Source: Candidatus Parabacteroides intestinavium (lineage in GTDB: Bacteria; Bacteroidota; Bacteroidia; Bacteroidales; Tannerellaceae). Taken from it: DNA of 19,683 bases. The stretch lies in assembly GCA_019118725.1 (NCBI GenBank), contig DWYO01000049.1, positions 1-19,683 on the forward strand, written 5' to 3'. The notes below the pieces were generated by a model. The model was not told the origin of the DNA. It saw only the letters and a program-made list of their open reading frames with translations, and did no database searches. The stretch's first letter is position 1, and each line of letters begins with the position of its first letter. The translations under genes were made by a program, and so were the position numbers. Below, piece by piece: positions 1-7,315 of this stretch.

Positions 1-107
1 GTACCGGATGTGGACATTGTAACCGGCGTTGTCCATTCCATGTGGACCAGATAAGCCGCATGAAACAAATAGCCGGGTATTTCAAAAATCATAAAAGAAA
101 TTCATGA
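1..107 (+). CDS. 4Fe-4S aldo/keto reductase, C-terminal end (partial)
   Basis: Reading from base 3, the frame stays open for 34 codons and ends at TGA 105-107. The visible peptide holds the cysteine cluster CGHCNRRCPFHVDQ followed by ISRMKQIAGYF, which is the C-terminal ferredoxin-like 4Fe-4S end of the iron-sulfur branch of aldo/keto reductases (a Cys-x2-Cys-x3-Cys-P pattern ahead of a short helix). The rest of the gene lies before the window, so the catalytic barrel is not seen. The stop overlaps the ATG of the next gene (bases 104-107), which indicates a shared transcript and translational coupling. The peptide is short; a different 4Fe-4S oxidoreductase is possible, but the Cys-Pro motif and helix fit this family well. 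Confidence 0.7.
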   Translation, partial: TGCGHCNRRCPFHVDQISRMKQIAGYFKNHKRNS

Positions 108-913
108 TGAAAAAGATTATCATTATCACAGTATGGGGTATAATGAGCGTACTTTCTCTCCACGCTCAGAGTGAAAGGGCCATTGTCTGTAAAGAAAACT
201 ACAGAACCCTTTTTGGAGGCGAAGCCTTGACCGGCGAAGGTACAGACCCTGAATTGATGGACATTCTTCAAAAATTTATTTTTGGAGAAGTATTCCGTAC
301 GGGAGAACTGGATATGAAACAGCGCGAATTGATTACCTGTGTATGTCTTGCTACCATGCAGACATTGCCACAGCTTGAAGCCCATGCGGGTGCCGCTTTG
401 AATGTCGGCGCAACACCGGTGGAACTCCGTGAAGCCATATATCAATGTTCACCTTTTATTGGTTTTCCACGTGTGTTGAACGCCATCGGTACAATAAATA
501 AGGTGTTCCAATCACGAGGTATTTCCCTGCCTCTTGAATCGCAAGGAACCGTATCTGAAAAGGACAGAAGAACTGAGGGTGCGAAAATACAGGCATATCT
601 TTATGGGAATGAAATCAAAGAATCTATGGACACACTTCCGCAAGATATGAATGATACAGTGCAGAATTTTCTTATGGAAATGTGCTTTGGCGATTTTTAT
701 ACACGCAAAGGACTTGATGTCAAGACCCGCGAACTGCTTTCACTTTGCGTCCTTGCCACTATTGGGGCGGAAAAACAACTTGCAACTCAAGTAACCGGTT
801 GCCTGAAAGCCGGTCATTCTAAAGAAGTCCTTTATGCTGCCATGATACAATGCTTGCCTTATATTGGGTTTCCCAATGCTTTGACAGCAATGGCGATAAT
901 CAAGGATGCATAA
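104..913 (+). CDS. Exported tandem carboxymuconolactone decarboxylase (CMD)-domain protein
   Basis: A 269-residue protein with two copies of the CMD/AhpD-like helical fold. The N-terminus (MMKKIIIITVWGIMSVLSLHAQ) is a Sec signal peptide with cleavage expected near residue 21. Repeat 1 spans about residues 45-145 and repeat 2 about 175-269. Each carries the family pattern of an acidic/basic helix (MKQRELITC and VKTRELLSL), an alanine-rich segment, then a helix ending in CSPFIGFPR or CLPYIGFPN. The AhpD-type Cys-x2-Cys redox pair is not present in either repeat, so peroxidase-type disulfide chemistry is unlikely. Family members act as decarboxylases or as accessory proteins of redox clusters; the substrate is unknown. 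The start overlaps the stop of the aldo/keto reductase. A terminator follows the stop, so this gene closes the first transcription unit. Confidence 0.85.
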   Translation: MMKKIIIITVWGIMSVLSLHAQSERAIVCKENYRTLFGGEALTGEGTDPELMDILQKFIFGEVFRTGELDMKQRELITCVCLATMQTLPQLEAHAGAALNVGATPVELREAIYQCSPFIGFPRVLNAIGTINKVFQSRGISLPLESQGTVSEKDRRTEGAKIQAYLYGNEIKESMDTLPQDMNDTVQNFLMEMCFGDFYTRKGLDVKTRELLSLCVLATIGAEKQLATQVTGCLKAGHSKEVLYAAMIQCLPYIGFPNALTAMAIIKDA

Positions 914-950
914 CATACCCTCCTCAAATACAGAACCGAAAAACGAACAG

Positions 951-986
951 AAGGGAGCATTATTCAACCGATGATGCTCCTTTTTT
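951..986 (+). terminator. Rho-independent terminator after the CMD gene
   Basis: GGAGCAT at 954-960 pairs with ATGCTCC at 974-980. The stem can extend inward by three more pairs (one G-U) to leave a loop of seven bases, and six T follow directly at 981-986. It sits about 40 bases past the CMD stop and before the next promoter candidate, so it separates the reductase/CMD unit from the flavodoxin unit. Confidence 0.8.
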
Positions 987-1073
987 GTATCCCTTTGTTG
1001 CATATTTTTCATTGTGACCCTCCCAACAAAGCACTTTGAGCCGACAGGCAAAAACGGAGTCCGGAGTCCGCCT

Positions 1074-1081
1074 TACCTTTG
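1074..1081 (+). promoter_or_regulatory. Candidate Bacteroidota -7 promoter element for the flavodoxin cluster
   Basis: TACCTTTG matches the TAnnTTTG -7 consensus of the primary Bacteroidota sigma factor. It lies 19 bases ahead of the chosen start of the first flavodoxin gene, giving a very short leader. No good TTTG -33 element is seen at the usual spacing; a TTTG at 1035-1038 is too far upstream. The position right after a terminator supports the call. Confidence 0.45.
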
Positions 1082-1099
1082 TGTCAGAAGAACAATAAA

Positions 1100-1732
1100 A
1101 TGATTTACAGTATGGTGAAACGTATTTTTCTGACAATGATGATGGCTGCGGCAACTTGTCTCGCTTTTGCTTCCTGCACATCCGACCCGTCGGATGAACC
1201 CGGACGGCAGGAGGAGGAAACCCCGTCTGAACCCGTCACGCCGCCCGACGGACAGAAAGTGCTGGTAGCTTATTACTCTCACACGGGCAATACGCGGCAG
1301 ATTGCCGGTTACATTCATGAAGCGATAGAGAGCGACTTGTTTGCCATTGAGGTGGTCAATCCATACCCGGAAGACTATGACGAACATTTGGAGCAAGCCC
1401 GCCGGGAAGTGGCAGAAGGGTATCTGCCGCCCCTCAGCACGCAGGTTGAGGACATGGCGCAGTATAACATCGTGTTTGTCGGTTATCCTATATGGGTAAA
1501 CACGGCGGCACCTCCCATCGCCTCCTTCCTGTCAGGCTACGACCTGTCGGGCAAGACCGTCATCCCGTTCTGCACAAGCGGAACCAGCTCTGCCGAAGCA
1601 AGCTACCAACTGGTGCGCAGGCTTTGTCCCGATTCTGATGTGAAGGAAGGCATACAGATACGGCGGGGAACGTATGACACGGCACACGAACGGGTGCTGG
1701 ATTGGTTGCGAGGACTTGGAATGATTCAATAA
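1100..1732 (+). CDS. Flavodoxin-family lipoprotein (first of four)
   Basis: A flavodoxin-fold protein of 210 residues from ATG 1100 (ATG 1112 is an alternative; the TTG at 1079 lies inside the promoter element and is unlikely). The N-terminus is a lipoprotein signal ending LAFAS-Cys26, followed by an acidic, proline-rich linker (about residues 27-50). The flavodoxin domain starts at KVLVAYYSHTGNTRQ; SHTGNT (residues 60-65) is the FMN phosphate-binding loop. Later landmarks are the strand YNIVFVGYPIW and the segment KTVIPFCTSGTSS, which normally contact the flavin ring. It resembles the Flavodoxin_4 type. As a lipoprotein it would act in the periplasm or at the outer membrane, which is unusual for an FMN electron carrier. 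It begins a unit that continues with the hydrolase four bases downstream. Confidence 0.88.
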   Translation: MIYSMVKRIFLTMMMAAATCLAFASCTSDPSDEPGRQEEETPSEPVTPPDGQKVLVAYYSHTGNTRQIAGYIHEAIESDLFAIEVVNPYPEDYDEHLEQARREVAEGYLPPLSTQVEDMAQYNIVFVGYPIWVNTAAPPIASFLSGYDLSGKTVIPFCTSGTSSAEASYQLVRRLCPDSDVKEGIQIRRGTYDTAHERVLDWLRGLGMIQ

Positions 1733-1736
1733 ACAG

Positions 1737-2747
1737 ATGGATATGAAAAACAATGCGACAATATCACGCCGCACATTCCTGAAGCGGAGCGTGGCGGCAG
1801 GTGGTGCGATGATGGCAAGCAGTCTGCTTCCTGCCGGTGTGTTCGGGGCAGAAGACAAGCAGAAAGGACAAGAAGAGCATGTGGATGAACTGTTGCAGGG
1901 CGTGTGCGACATCCACCTGCATTGCGCCCCCGACAGCAAGGTACGGCTGACGGACGAGCTTTCATTCATCCGTGATGCACAGCGGACGGGTTATCGTGCC
2001 GTGATGTTCAAATCGAACGACTTCAGTTGCCACGACCGCACTTATCTTATCCGTCAGGCAGTACCCGGTTTTGAGGTGTTCGGCAGTATGTGCATGAACC
2101 GCGTGCATGGTGAGCGGGTCAATCCGTTTGCCGCCGAGAAAGCCGTAAGCACCACCGGAGGGCTGTGCCGTTGCATCTGGATGCCCACACAGGATGCCGT
2201 ATATCAGAACCTAAGCTACTACGGCAAGAAGGAAGGCATACCCGTATTGGACGACAATGGACAGGTGTTGCCCGAAGTGGTGCGCGTCATGGAAATCTGT
2301 GCGGAAGTCGACATTATCTTTGCCACCGGACATTCCTCACCTGAAGAATGTATCACGCTGGCACGCAAGGCACGGGAGGTGGGTGTCGGGAAATTTGTCG
2401 TCACCCATGCCAATTCCGGCATTTGGACGATGACCCACGAACAGATAAAGCGCTGCATCGAACTCGGTGCATGGATAGAATACAGCTACATCACCAATCT
2501 TTGGGGACCGGGAACCGGATTGCCGGACTTCACCCGGCTGAGCGACGAAGCGTTTGCCGCCTTTGCCCGCATCAACCCGGAACGAAGTTTCATCACGACA
2601 GACTTGGGACAGCCCGGTATGCCGCATCCGATAGACGGTATGCGCCGCTGCATCGAAGCCCTGTTACGGAACGGGCTGGCTCAGACAGAAGTGGACACGC
2701 TCGTGCGCCACAACCCGTCAGGATTGGTCGGATTGACAGAACTATAA
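1737..2747 (+). CDS. Tat-exported metal-dependent hydrolase (DUF6282/amidohydrolase-like)
   Basis: A 336-residue protein. It has a twin-arginine signal at residues 10-18 (SRRTFLKRS) followed by an alanine-rich hydrophobic stretch and a cleavage site near VFGA-ED. The mature part looks like a TIM-barrel amidohydrolase: the metal motif DIHLH (H60, H62), further likely ligands in ATGHSS (H199) and VVTHANSG (H224), and a late acidic residue in TTDLGQP (D289). The DIHLHCAPDS opening resembles the DUF6282 family, but the substrate is unknown. Only four bases separate it from the flavodoxin stop. ATG 1743 is an alternative start that still retains the Tat motif. Tat export implies folding, perhaps with metal, before secretion; a tatA gene sits in the same cluster. 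Confidence 0.82.
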   Translation: MDMKNNATISRRTFLKRSVAAGGAMMASSLLPAGVFGAEDKQKGQEEHVDELLQGVCDIHLHCAPDSKVRLTDELSFIRDAQRTGYRAVMFKSNDFSCHDRTYLIRQAVPGFEVFGSMCMNRVHGERVNPFAAEKAVSTTGGLCRCIWMPTQDAVYQNLSYYGKKEGIPVLDDNGQVLPEVVRVMEICAEVDIIFATGHSSPEECITLARKAREVGVGKFVVTHANSGIWTMTHEQIKRCIELGAWIEYSYITNLWGPGTGLPDFTRLSDEAFAAFARINPERSFITTDLGQPGMPHPIDGMRRCIEALLRNGLAQTEVDTLVRHNPSGLVGLTEL

Positions 2748-2758
2748 CACAACAGCTT

Positions 2759-3352
2759 ATGACAGAAAGAATCTTACATGATATTTGTGCGGGATTTTCC
2801 CTGCGGACACCTTCGTTTTGCCGCCACTATTTCCACCACCATACCCTTGCATACCTGTATGACGGGAACATGAACCTGCGGAACCAGTGCGGCGAGGAAC
2901 TGGGCATCAAGCGAGGAGATTGCGCCTTCATCGGTCGCGACAGTTATTCGAGCCTCTACACCGAGCCGGACGAGAGCGGCAGATGCCGTGTCGCCTTTTT
3001 CTCTTTGCCGCGCCGTTTCCTTTGTGAGTTTTACCAGACGCTCGATGAAGCCGTGCGCACATTCGATGGAGAAGCACCGTCCGCCCTCCATCGGATAGCT
3101 GTCCGCCCCGACGTGGAGAGCCTGTTTCACTCGTTGTCACCCTATTTCCTCTGCGGACAGGCATTGCCGGAAGAAACCGCCCGCCTGAAGATGACCGAGG
3201 CTGCATACCTCCTGCTGAACAGTGACCGGAATTATGCCGCCGCTCTGTTCGACTTCACAAGCACCTGCAAGATGAATATGCTTGACCTGCTCGTGGAACA
3301 TGACAGTACGGATTTCCGCTGGAGAGAACTGGAAAGAGATTATGCAATATAA
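2759..3352 (+). CDS. AraC-type sensor domain protein lacking the HTH domain
   Basis: A 197-residue protein from ATG 2759, 11 bases after the hydrolase stop. The sequence resembles the N-terminal ligand-binding half of AraC-family regulators: a cupin-like region with IKRGDCAFIGRDSYSSLY, then CRVAFFSLPRRFLCEFY, and a helical linker with LKMTEAAYLLLNSDRNYAAALFDF. Full-length relatives run on for about 100 more residues with two helix-turn-helix motifs. Here the protein stops at WRELERDYAI, where that half should begin, and the next gene starts 20 bases later, so no HTH remnant follows. It may be a truncated, inactive regulator or a stand-alone sensor. The open frame reaches back to 2348, but that part overlaps the hydrolase and is not protein-like. 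I infer the AraC relation from pattern only. Confidence 0.65.
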   Translation: MTERILHDICAGFSLRTPSFCRHYFHHHTLAYLYDGNMNLRNQCGEELGIKRGDCAFIGRDSYSSLYTEPDESGRCRVAFFSLPRRFLCEFYQTLDEAVRTFDGEAPSALHRIAVRPDVESLFHSLSPYFLCGQALPEETARLKMTEAAYLLLNSDRNYAAALFDFTSTCKMNMLDLLVEHDSTDFRWRELERDYAI

Positions 3353-3372
3353 ACACTAAAACAATATCGAAC

Positions 3373-3981
3373 ATGAAGAAGATTGCGACCTTTCTGCTGA
3401 TATTCATATCGGCATTTTCACTTACCGCTTGCGGTTCTGAGTCACCTGAGACGGAAATACCGATTACAGGTGATGGTACTTTGGATGGTGATGCAGGGAA
3501 AACATTGATTGTATTTTTCTCGTGGGGAGGAAATACACGCACGGTAGCCAACCATATCCATGACCTCATAGGCGGTGACATGGTAGAAGTAGAAACGGTT
3601 ACTCCTTATCCAGACCGTTACGAAGAAGTGATACAGATAGCACCGGAAGAGCTTGCCAACGATTACCGTCCGCCATTGAAAACCCGAGTGGAGAACATGG
3701 ATGAATACGATACCCTGATAGTGGGTACTCCTATCTGGGGAGGTCATCTGACACCTGCCATGAAAAGCTTTTTGGCTTCATACGACTTGTCGGGTAAAGT
3801 TATCGCTCCCTTCTGTACGCATGGAGGCAGCGGCACATCGCAAAGCGTGAATGACATCCGTTCCGTTTGCCCTGATGATGTGACATTCCTCACTCCACTT
3901 GCCATTTATGGAAACCGGGCAGAAGATGCACGTGGGGATGTCGAAGAATGGCTGGCGCAAATAGGTATAATAAAACAATAA
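3373..3981 (+). CDS. Flavodoxin-family lipoprotein (second of four)
   Basis: A 202-residue protein with lipoprotein signal ending FSLTA-Cys20 and a short acidic linker (residues 21-41). The FMN loop is SWGGNTRT (residues 50-57), a permitted variant of the S/T-x-T-G-N-T loop. The core strand is YDTLIVGTPIWGG, and the flavin-side segment is KVIAPFCTHGGSGTS. It is clearly paralogous to the first flavodoxin; both share PYPxxYxE, a YRPPL/YLPPL segment, a VEDM/VENM motif and the ending W(L)xxxGxI. It lies 20 bases after the truncated AraC gene and 12 bases before the cupin gene. By eye its codon use is less GC-rich than that of the three genes before it. Confidence 0.88.
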   Translation: MKKIATFLLIFISAFSLTACGSESPETEIPITGDGTLDGDAGKTLIVFFSWGGNTRTVANHIHDLIGGDMVEVETVTPYPDRYEEVIQIAPEELANDYRPPLKTRVENMDEYDTLIVGTPIWGGHLTPAMKSFLASYDLSGKVIAPFCTHGGSGTSQSVNDIRSVCPDDVTFLTPLAIYGNRAEDARGDVEEWLAQIGIIKQ

Positions 3982-3993
3982 TATTAGAAGAAA

Positions 3994-4491
3994 ATGAAAA
4001 GAAACAGTCTTTATGCAGCAATGGTTGTCTTGATAATGACAGCCTGCGGTAATTCAAACCAACAACTGGGTACAGCGGAAAATGATACAGAACAACAACA
4101 GCCCCAATTGATATTTCCGCTCGGGTCGAAAGCATCTCCAGAAAAATTTGTAGGCACTGCCTATGTGAACGAACTTGTTCCTAAAAGCGATTCGACAGCC
4201 TACGCCATAGGGGATGTCGTATTTGAACCGGGAGCACGCAATAATTGGCATACCCATCAGGTACGTCAGATTATGCTTGTCACAGAAGGGAAAGGATGGT
4301 ATCAGGAACGTGGAAAGGCTGCTGTGCCATTAAAAAAAGGAGATGTGTATATTATCCCGGCAGGAGTGGAGCATTGGCATGGAGCGACAAAGGATAGCCG
4401 TTTTGTCCATATTGTCATAACAGACTATCAAGGGGACGATTGTGTCATTTGGGGAGGACAAGTTACCGATGAAGAATACAACAGTTTATAA
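3994..4491 (+). CDS. Cupin-domain lipoprotein
   Basis: A 165-residue lipoprotein (signal ending LIMTA-Cys18) with a Gln-rich spacer and one cupin_2 domain. The metal site is readable: WHTHQVRQ gives H86, H88 and Q92, and GVEHWHG gives H127/H129 in the second cupin motif, preceded by the PLKKGDVYIIPAG turn. Such small cupins are often found beside carboxymuconolactone decarboxylase-domain proteins and oxidoreductases, as here. The reaction is unknown; a metal-dependent isomerase or dioxygenase-like role is possible. The lipid anchor puts it in the envelope with the flavodoxins. It is 12 bases after one flavodoxin gene and 18 bases before the next. Confidence 0.88.
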   Translation: MKRNSLYAAMVVLIMTACGNSNQQLGTAENDTEQQQPQLIFPLGSKASPEKFVGTAYVNELVPKSDSTAYAIGDVVFEPGARNNWHTHQVRQIMLVTEGKGWYQERGKAAVPLKKGDVYIIPAGVEHWHGATKDSRFVHIVITDYQGDDCVIWGGQVTDEEYNSL

Positions 4492-4509
4492 TTATAAAAA
4501 TTCAATGAT

Positions 4510-5207
4510 ATGAAAAAGTTTTTTTATCTCCTGCTTATGGTAGGACTGACATTCGGCTTTACAGCCTGTAGCGATGACGACCCTGCGACACCGGACGAAC
4601 CGCAGACCGAAGTTCCCGGTGACAACGAAGAAGACGAAAATGAAGACAACGGAGATGACTCCGGCACAACCGATGACCCTGTAACGGGCAACACGCTGAT
4701 TGTGTATTACAGTTTTACAAACAATGTGCATACCATTGTTTCCGATTTGCAAACACAGATAGAGGCAGATGTCTTGCGCGTGGAACCTTCCGAAGACGGG
4801 ATTGACTATGCAGCCAACAACTATGCCATCGGGAGTGCTCTAATTTCCGCCATTCGGAACAATCCTGATGATGCCTCGTCTTACCCGGACATACGGACGA
4901 CTATCGACAATCTGGGTGAGTACGACATCATCATCGTGGCCACGCCGCTGTGGTGAGCAATATGGCAGCACCGATGCAGACATTCCTGTTCAGATATGGC
5001 GACCAGATGGCCGGAAAGCACATCGGGCTTATCGTATCGAGTGCAAGCAGCGGCATCAGCGGTGTGGAGGCGGATGCCGAAAGACTTATCCCCGAAGGGA
5101 ATTTCATGGCATCCAGTCTGTGGATACGCTCGTCGCAAACTTCCAGCTGCCACGACATGATTGCAGAATGGCTGCAAGAGATTAATTATGGTGCAACAAG
5201 CAATTAA
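4510..5207 (+). pseudogene. Flavodoxin-family lipoprotein (third of four), frameshifted
   Basis: The first part (4510-4956, 148 residues) has a lipoprotein signal ending GFTA-Cys20, a long D/E/N-rich linker starting SDDDP, and the flavodoxin N-half up to YDIIIVATPLW, where TGA 4954-4956 stops it. The other half continues in the next frame (4950-5207) as SNMAAPMQTFLFRYG through a normal flavodoxin C-terminus ending EWLQEI. One extra G near 4953 would restore ...PLWWSNMAAPMQ..., the expected flavin-side segment. This is most simply a single-base deletion, or a sequencing error in the source. The FMN loop SFTNNVHT (residues 68-75) also lacks the usual glycine. If translated as is, the product would lack the second half of the flavin site. 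Confidence 0.8.
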
Positions 5208-5218
5208 AATGGAATGAC

Positions 5219-6316
5219 ATGAAGACGATAATCCTTATTTTGCTGGCTTTGTTTCCGGTATTCTCCTTTGCCGGATGTAGTGAGGAACATCCGCAGGACA
5301 CGGAACTTGCTCCCGGCGATGATGACAACAATAACGACGACAATGGGAATGACGATGAAGGAGAAACGCCAAGCGGTAACGGCAGAGTGCTGATAGCATG
5401 GTTCAGCCGTTGGGGGAACACAGACTATCCGGACAATGTGGATGCCTCTACCGGTGCAAGCATCCTGATCAATGACGATGAACGGTTGGGGACGACTGAA
5501 CAGGTAGCACGCTATATCCGGTCTGTTACGGGTGGCGACTTGCATCTGATTCATACGGTAAATGCCTATCCGGTTGATTTTGACGATGTGCGCGACCAGA
5601 ACCATGCTGAACAGGCAGCAGGTACGCTTCCTGAATTGGCTGACCGAATAGAGAATATGGAGCAGTATGATATCATTTTCATTGGTTATCCGAACTGGGC
5701 GATGGACATACCCCGTCCGGTAGCCTCGTTCCTGTCGGCATACAATTTCAACGGGAAAACCGTCATACCGTTCTGTACCCACGATGGTTACGGCGCATCC
5801 GGCACATTCCGCTCCGTTGAAGAAGCGGCAACGGGAGCCGATGTATTGGAAGGATATGCGGTCGAAGCCAGTGATGTTCCGGAAGCAGAAACGGAAGTGC
5901 GTCAATGGCTGGACAGGTTAGGCATCGAATGGGGCGGCACGGAAGAAGCGTCGGTCAGTGTCACGGTTGGCGGGCATACCTTGTTAGCTACATGGCTTGA
6001 CACGCCTCTTGCCCGTGAGATACAGGCAATGTTTCCCCTGACCGTCACATTGGGAAGGTACGGACTGCGTGAGTTTTACGGCTCCATGCCTTCGCGCCCG
6101 GAAAACAGCGAAGAAGGGCAACTTTATTTTGAGAACGGGGACATTACCTATTGTCCGTCAAACAATACGATTGCCATCTTTTACGGACAGGCGGATGACC
6201 CAGATATGGGGCAATTGACCATGCGTGTTATTCCAATTGGTCATGTGACTTCTGACCTTGGCATATTCGATGAGCTGGACAGCCGCATGGAATTTACATT
6301 TGACAATCAGCAATAA
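5219..6316 (+). CDS. Flavodoxin lipoprotein fused to a cyclophilin-like domain (fourth of four)
   Basis: A 365-residue protein. The lipoprotein signal ends SFAG-Cys20 and is followed by an extremely acidic Asp/Asn linker (residues 21-54). The flavodoxin domain runs from RVLIAWFSRWGNTDY (loop at 63-69, with an insertion of about 25 residues after it) to the RQWLDRLGIEW end near residue 237. The C-terminal 120 residues (VSVTVGGHTLLATWLD... FENGDITYCPSNNTIAIFYG...) match the pattern of cyclophilin-like beta-barrel domains (Cyclophil_like2 type) often fused to flavodoxins of this group. The stretch KTVIPFCTHDGYGASG is the flavin-side segment. It starts 11 bases after the broken third flavodoxin. 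It is the largest intact flavodoxin of the cluster and may keep the activity that its neighbour lost. Confidence 0.85.
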   Translation: MKTIILILLALFPVFSFAGCSEEHPQDTELAPGDDDNNNDDNGNDDEGETPSGNGRVLIAWFSRWGNTDYPDNVDASTGASILINDDERLGTTEQVARYIRSVTGGDLHLIHTVNAYPVDFDDVRDQNHAEQAAGTLPELADRIENMEQYDIIFIGYPNWAMDIPRPVASFLSAYNFNGKTVIPFCTHDGYGASGTFRSVEEAATGADVLEGYAVEASDVPEAETEVRQWLDRLGIEWGGTEEASVSVTVGGHTLLATWLDTPLAREIQAMFPLTVTLGRYGLREFYGSMPSRPENSEEGQLYFENGDITYCPSNNTIAIFYGQADDPDMGQLTMRVIPIGHVTSDLGIFDELDSRMEFTFDNQQ

Positions 6317-6325
6317 ATATATCCT

Positions 6326-7294
6326 ATGACAATGAACAAGATTTTATTATCCCTCGCAGCGGCACTTGCCATTTGCTTTACCGCTTGCGCACAAAAGAAA
6401 GAGAAACAAAGTATGGATAATGAGATTGTCGGGGAAGTGGTTGCCGTGGGAAAAGATGTCACGAAATTCAAAGTCGGCGACTATGCCGGAGTGGGTTGTA
6501 TGGTTAATTCCTGCGGTACATGTGCCGATTGCAAGGATGGTGAAGAACAATACTGCAAAGGAGTAGTATGAACTTATTCTTCTCCGGATTTCTACCACGA
6601 CAATGAAATAACGCAGGGAGGTTATTCCAATAATATGGTGGTAGCCGAGCGCTTTGCAATAAAAATACCTCGCAATGCCGACCCGAAGAAAGTTGCTCCG
6701 CTGATGTGTGCCGGTATCACGACTTATTCTCCCATTCATTTCTCTAAGGTGAGAAAAGGAGATAAGGTCGCAGTTGCCGGTTTTGGCGGATTGGGTCATC
6801 TTGCCGTACAATATCTGGTAAAATTAGGTGCGGAAGTAACAGTTTTCGACATTACGGAAGAGAAGCGTCAGGTCGCTGCTGATTTTGGGGCTGTGCGGTA
6901 TGTCAATGTCAATAACCCGGATGAATTGAAAGGACTTGACGGTACATTCAGCTTTATCCTCAGCACCATCCCATCGAAATACGACCTGCGGATGTATATC
7001 AATATGCTGCGCCGTGGCGGAGAAATGGCTATCGTAGGCAGGGCTGCCAATGACGAATTGCCCACAATCGACGCATTTTCACTGATTGGCATGGCTCAGC
7101 GTAAGATTTACGGTTCATTGATTGGAAGCATACAGGAAACGCAAGAGATGCTGAACTATTCTGTTGCCAATGACATCTATCCGGAAGTCGTCGTTATCAA
7201 TGCTGACGGAAAATCCATTGATGAAGCCTACCGCAATGTGGTGGATGGGAAAGTTCAGTTCCGCTACGTGATAGACATGAGTACGTTAAAATAA
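6326..7294 (+). pseudogene. Zinc-type alcohol dehydrogenase lipoprotein, deleted and interrupted
   Basis: The frame opens with a lipoprotein signal (ICFTA-Cys21, AQKKEKQS) and then jumps into the middle of a YahK-like medium-chain dehydrogenase at NEIVGEVVAVGKDV. About 60-80 residues normally found between, including the GVCHSD catalytic-zinc motif and the PGH, are missing. The structural-zinc cysteines CGTCADCKDGEEQYC follow. An in-frame TGA (6569-6571) then interrupts; the same frame continues with TYSSPDFYHDNEITQGGYSNN, the remaining catalytic Cys (PLMCAGITTY), the Rossmann loop GFGGLGHLAVQ and a normal C-terminus ending at 7294. In E. coli YahK, as recalled, the interrupted position is the Gly of GTYNSP, so TGA probably arose from GGA. 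With both lesions the enzyme cannot be active. Confidence 0.85.
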
Positions 7295-7315
7295 GTTGGT
7301 TCTAATATATTGATA

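Noticed and set aside
2348..2758. Long plus-strand frame upstream of the AraC-like gene
   Set aside because: It overlaps the hydrolase gene in another frame and its translation is low-complexity in His/Arg/Gly; the real gene starts at ATG 2759.
4945..4960. Programmed -1 frameshift in flavodoxin 3
   Set aside because: No X-XXY-YYZ slippery heptamer is present; a one-base deletion explains it more simply.
5204..5905. 233-residue minus-strand frame
   Set aside because: It is the antisense of the fourth flavodoxin gene, which has clear domain content.
6569..6571. TGA as a selenocysteine codon
   Set aside because: The aligned residue in relatives is a glycine, no selenocysteine insertion hairpin is evident right after it, and the gene also has a large N-terminal deletion.
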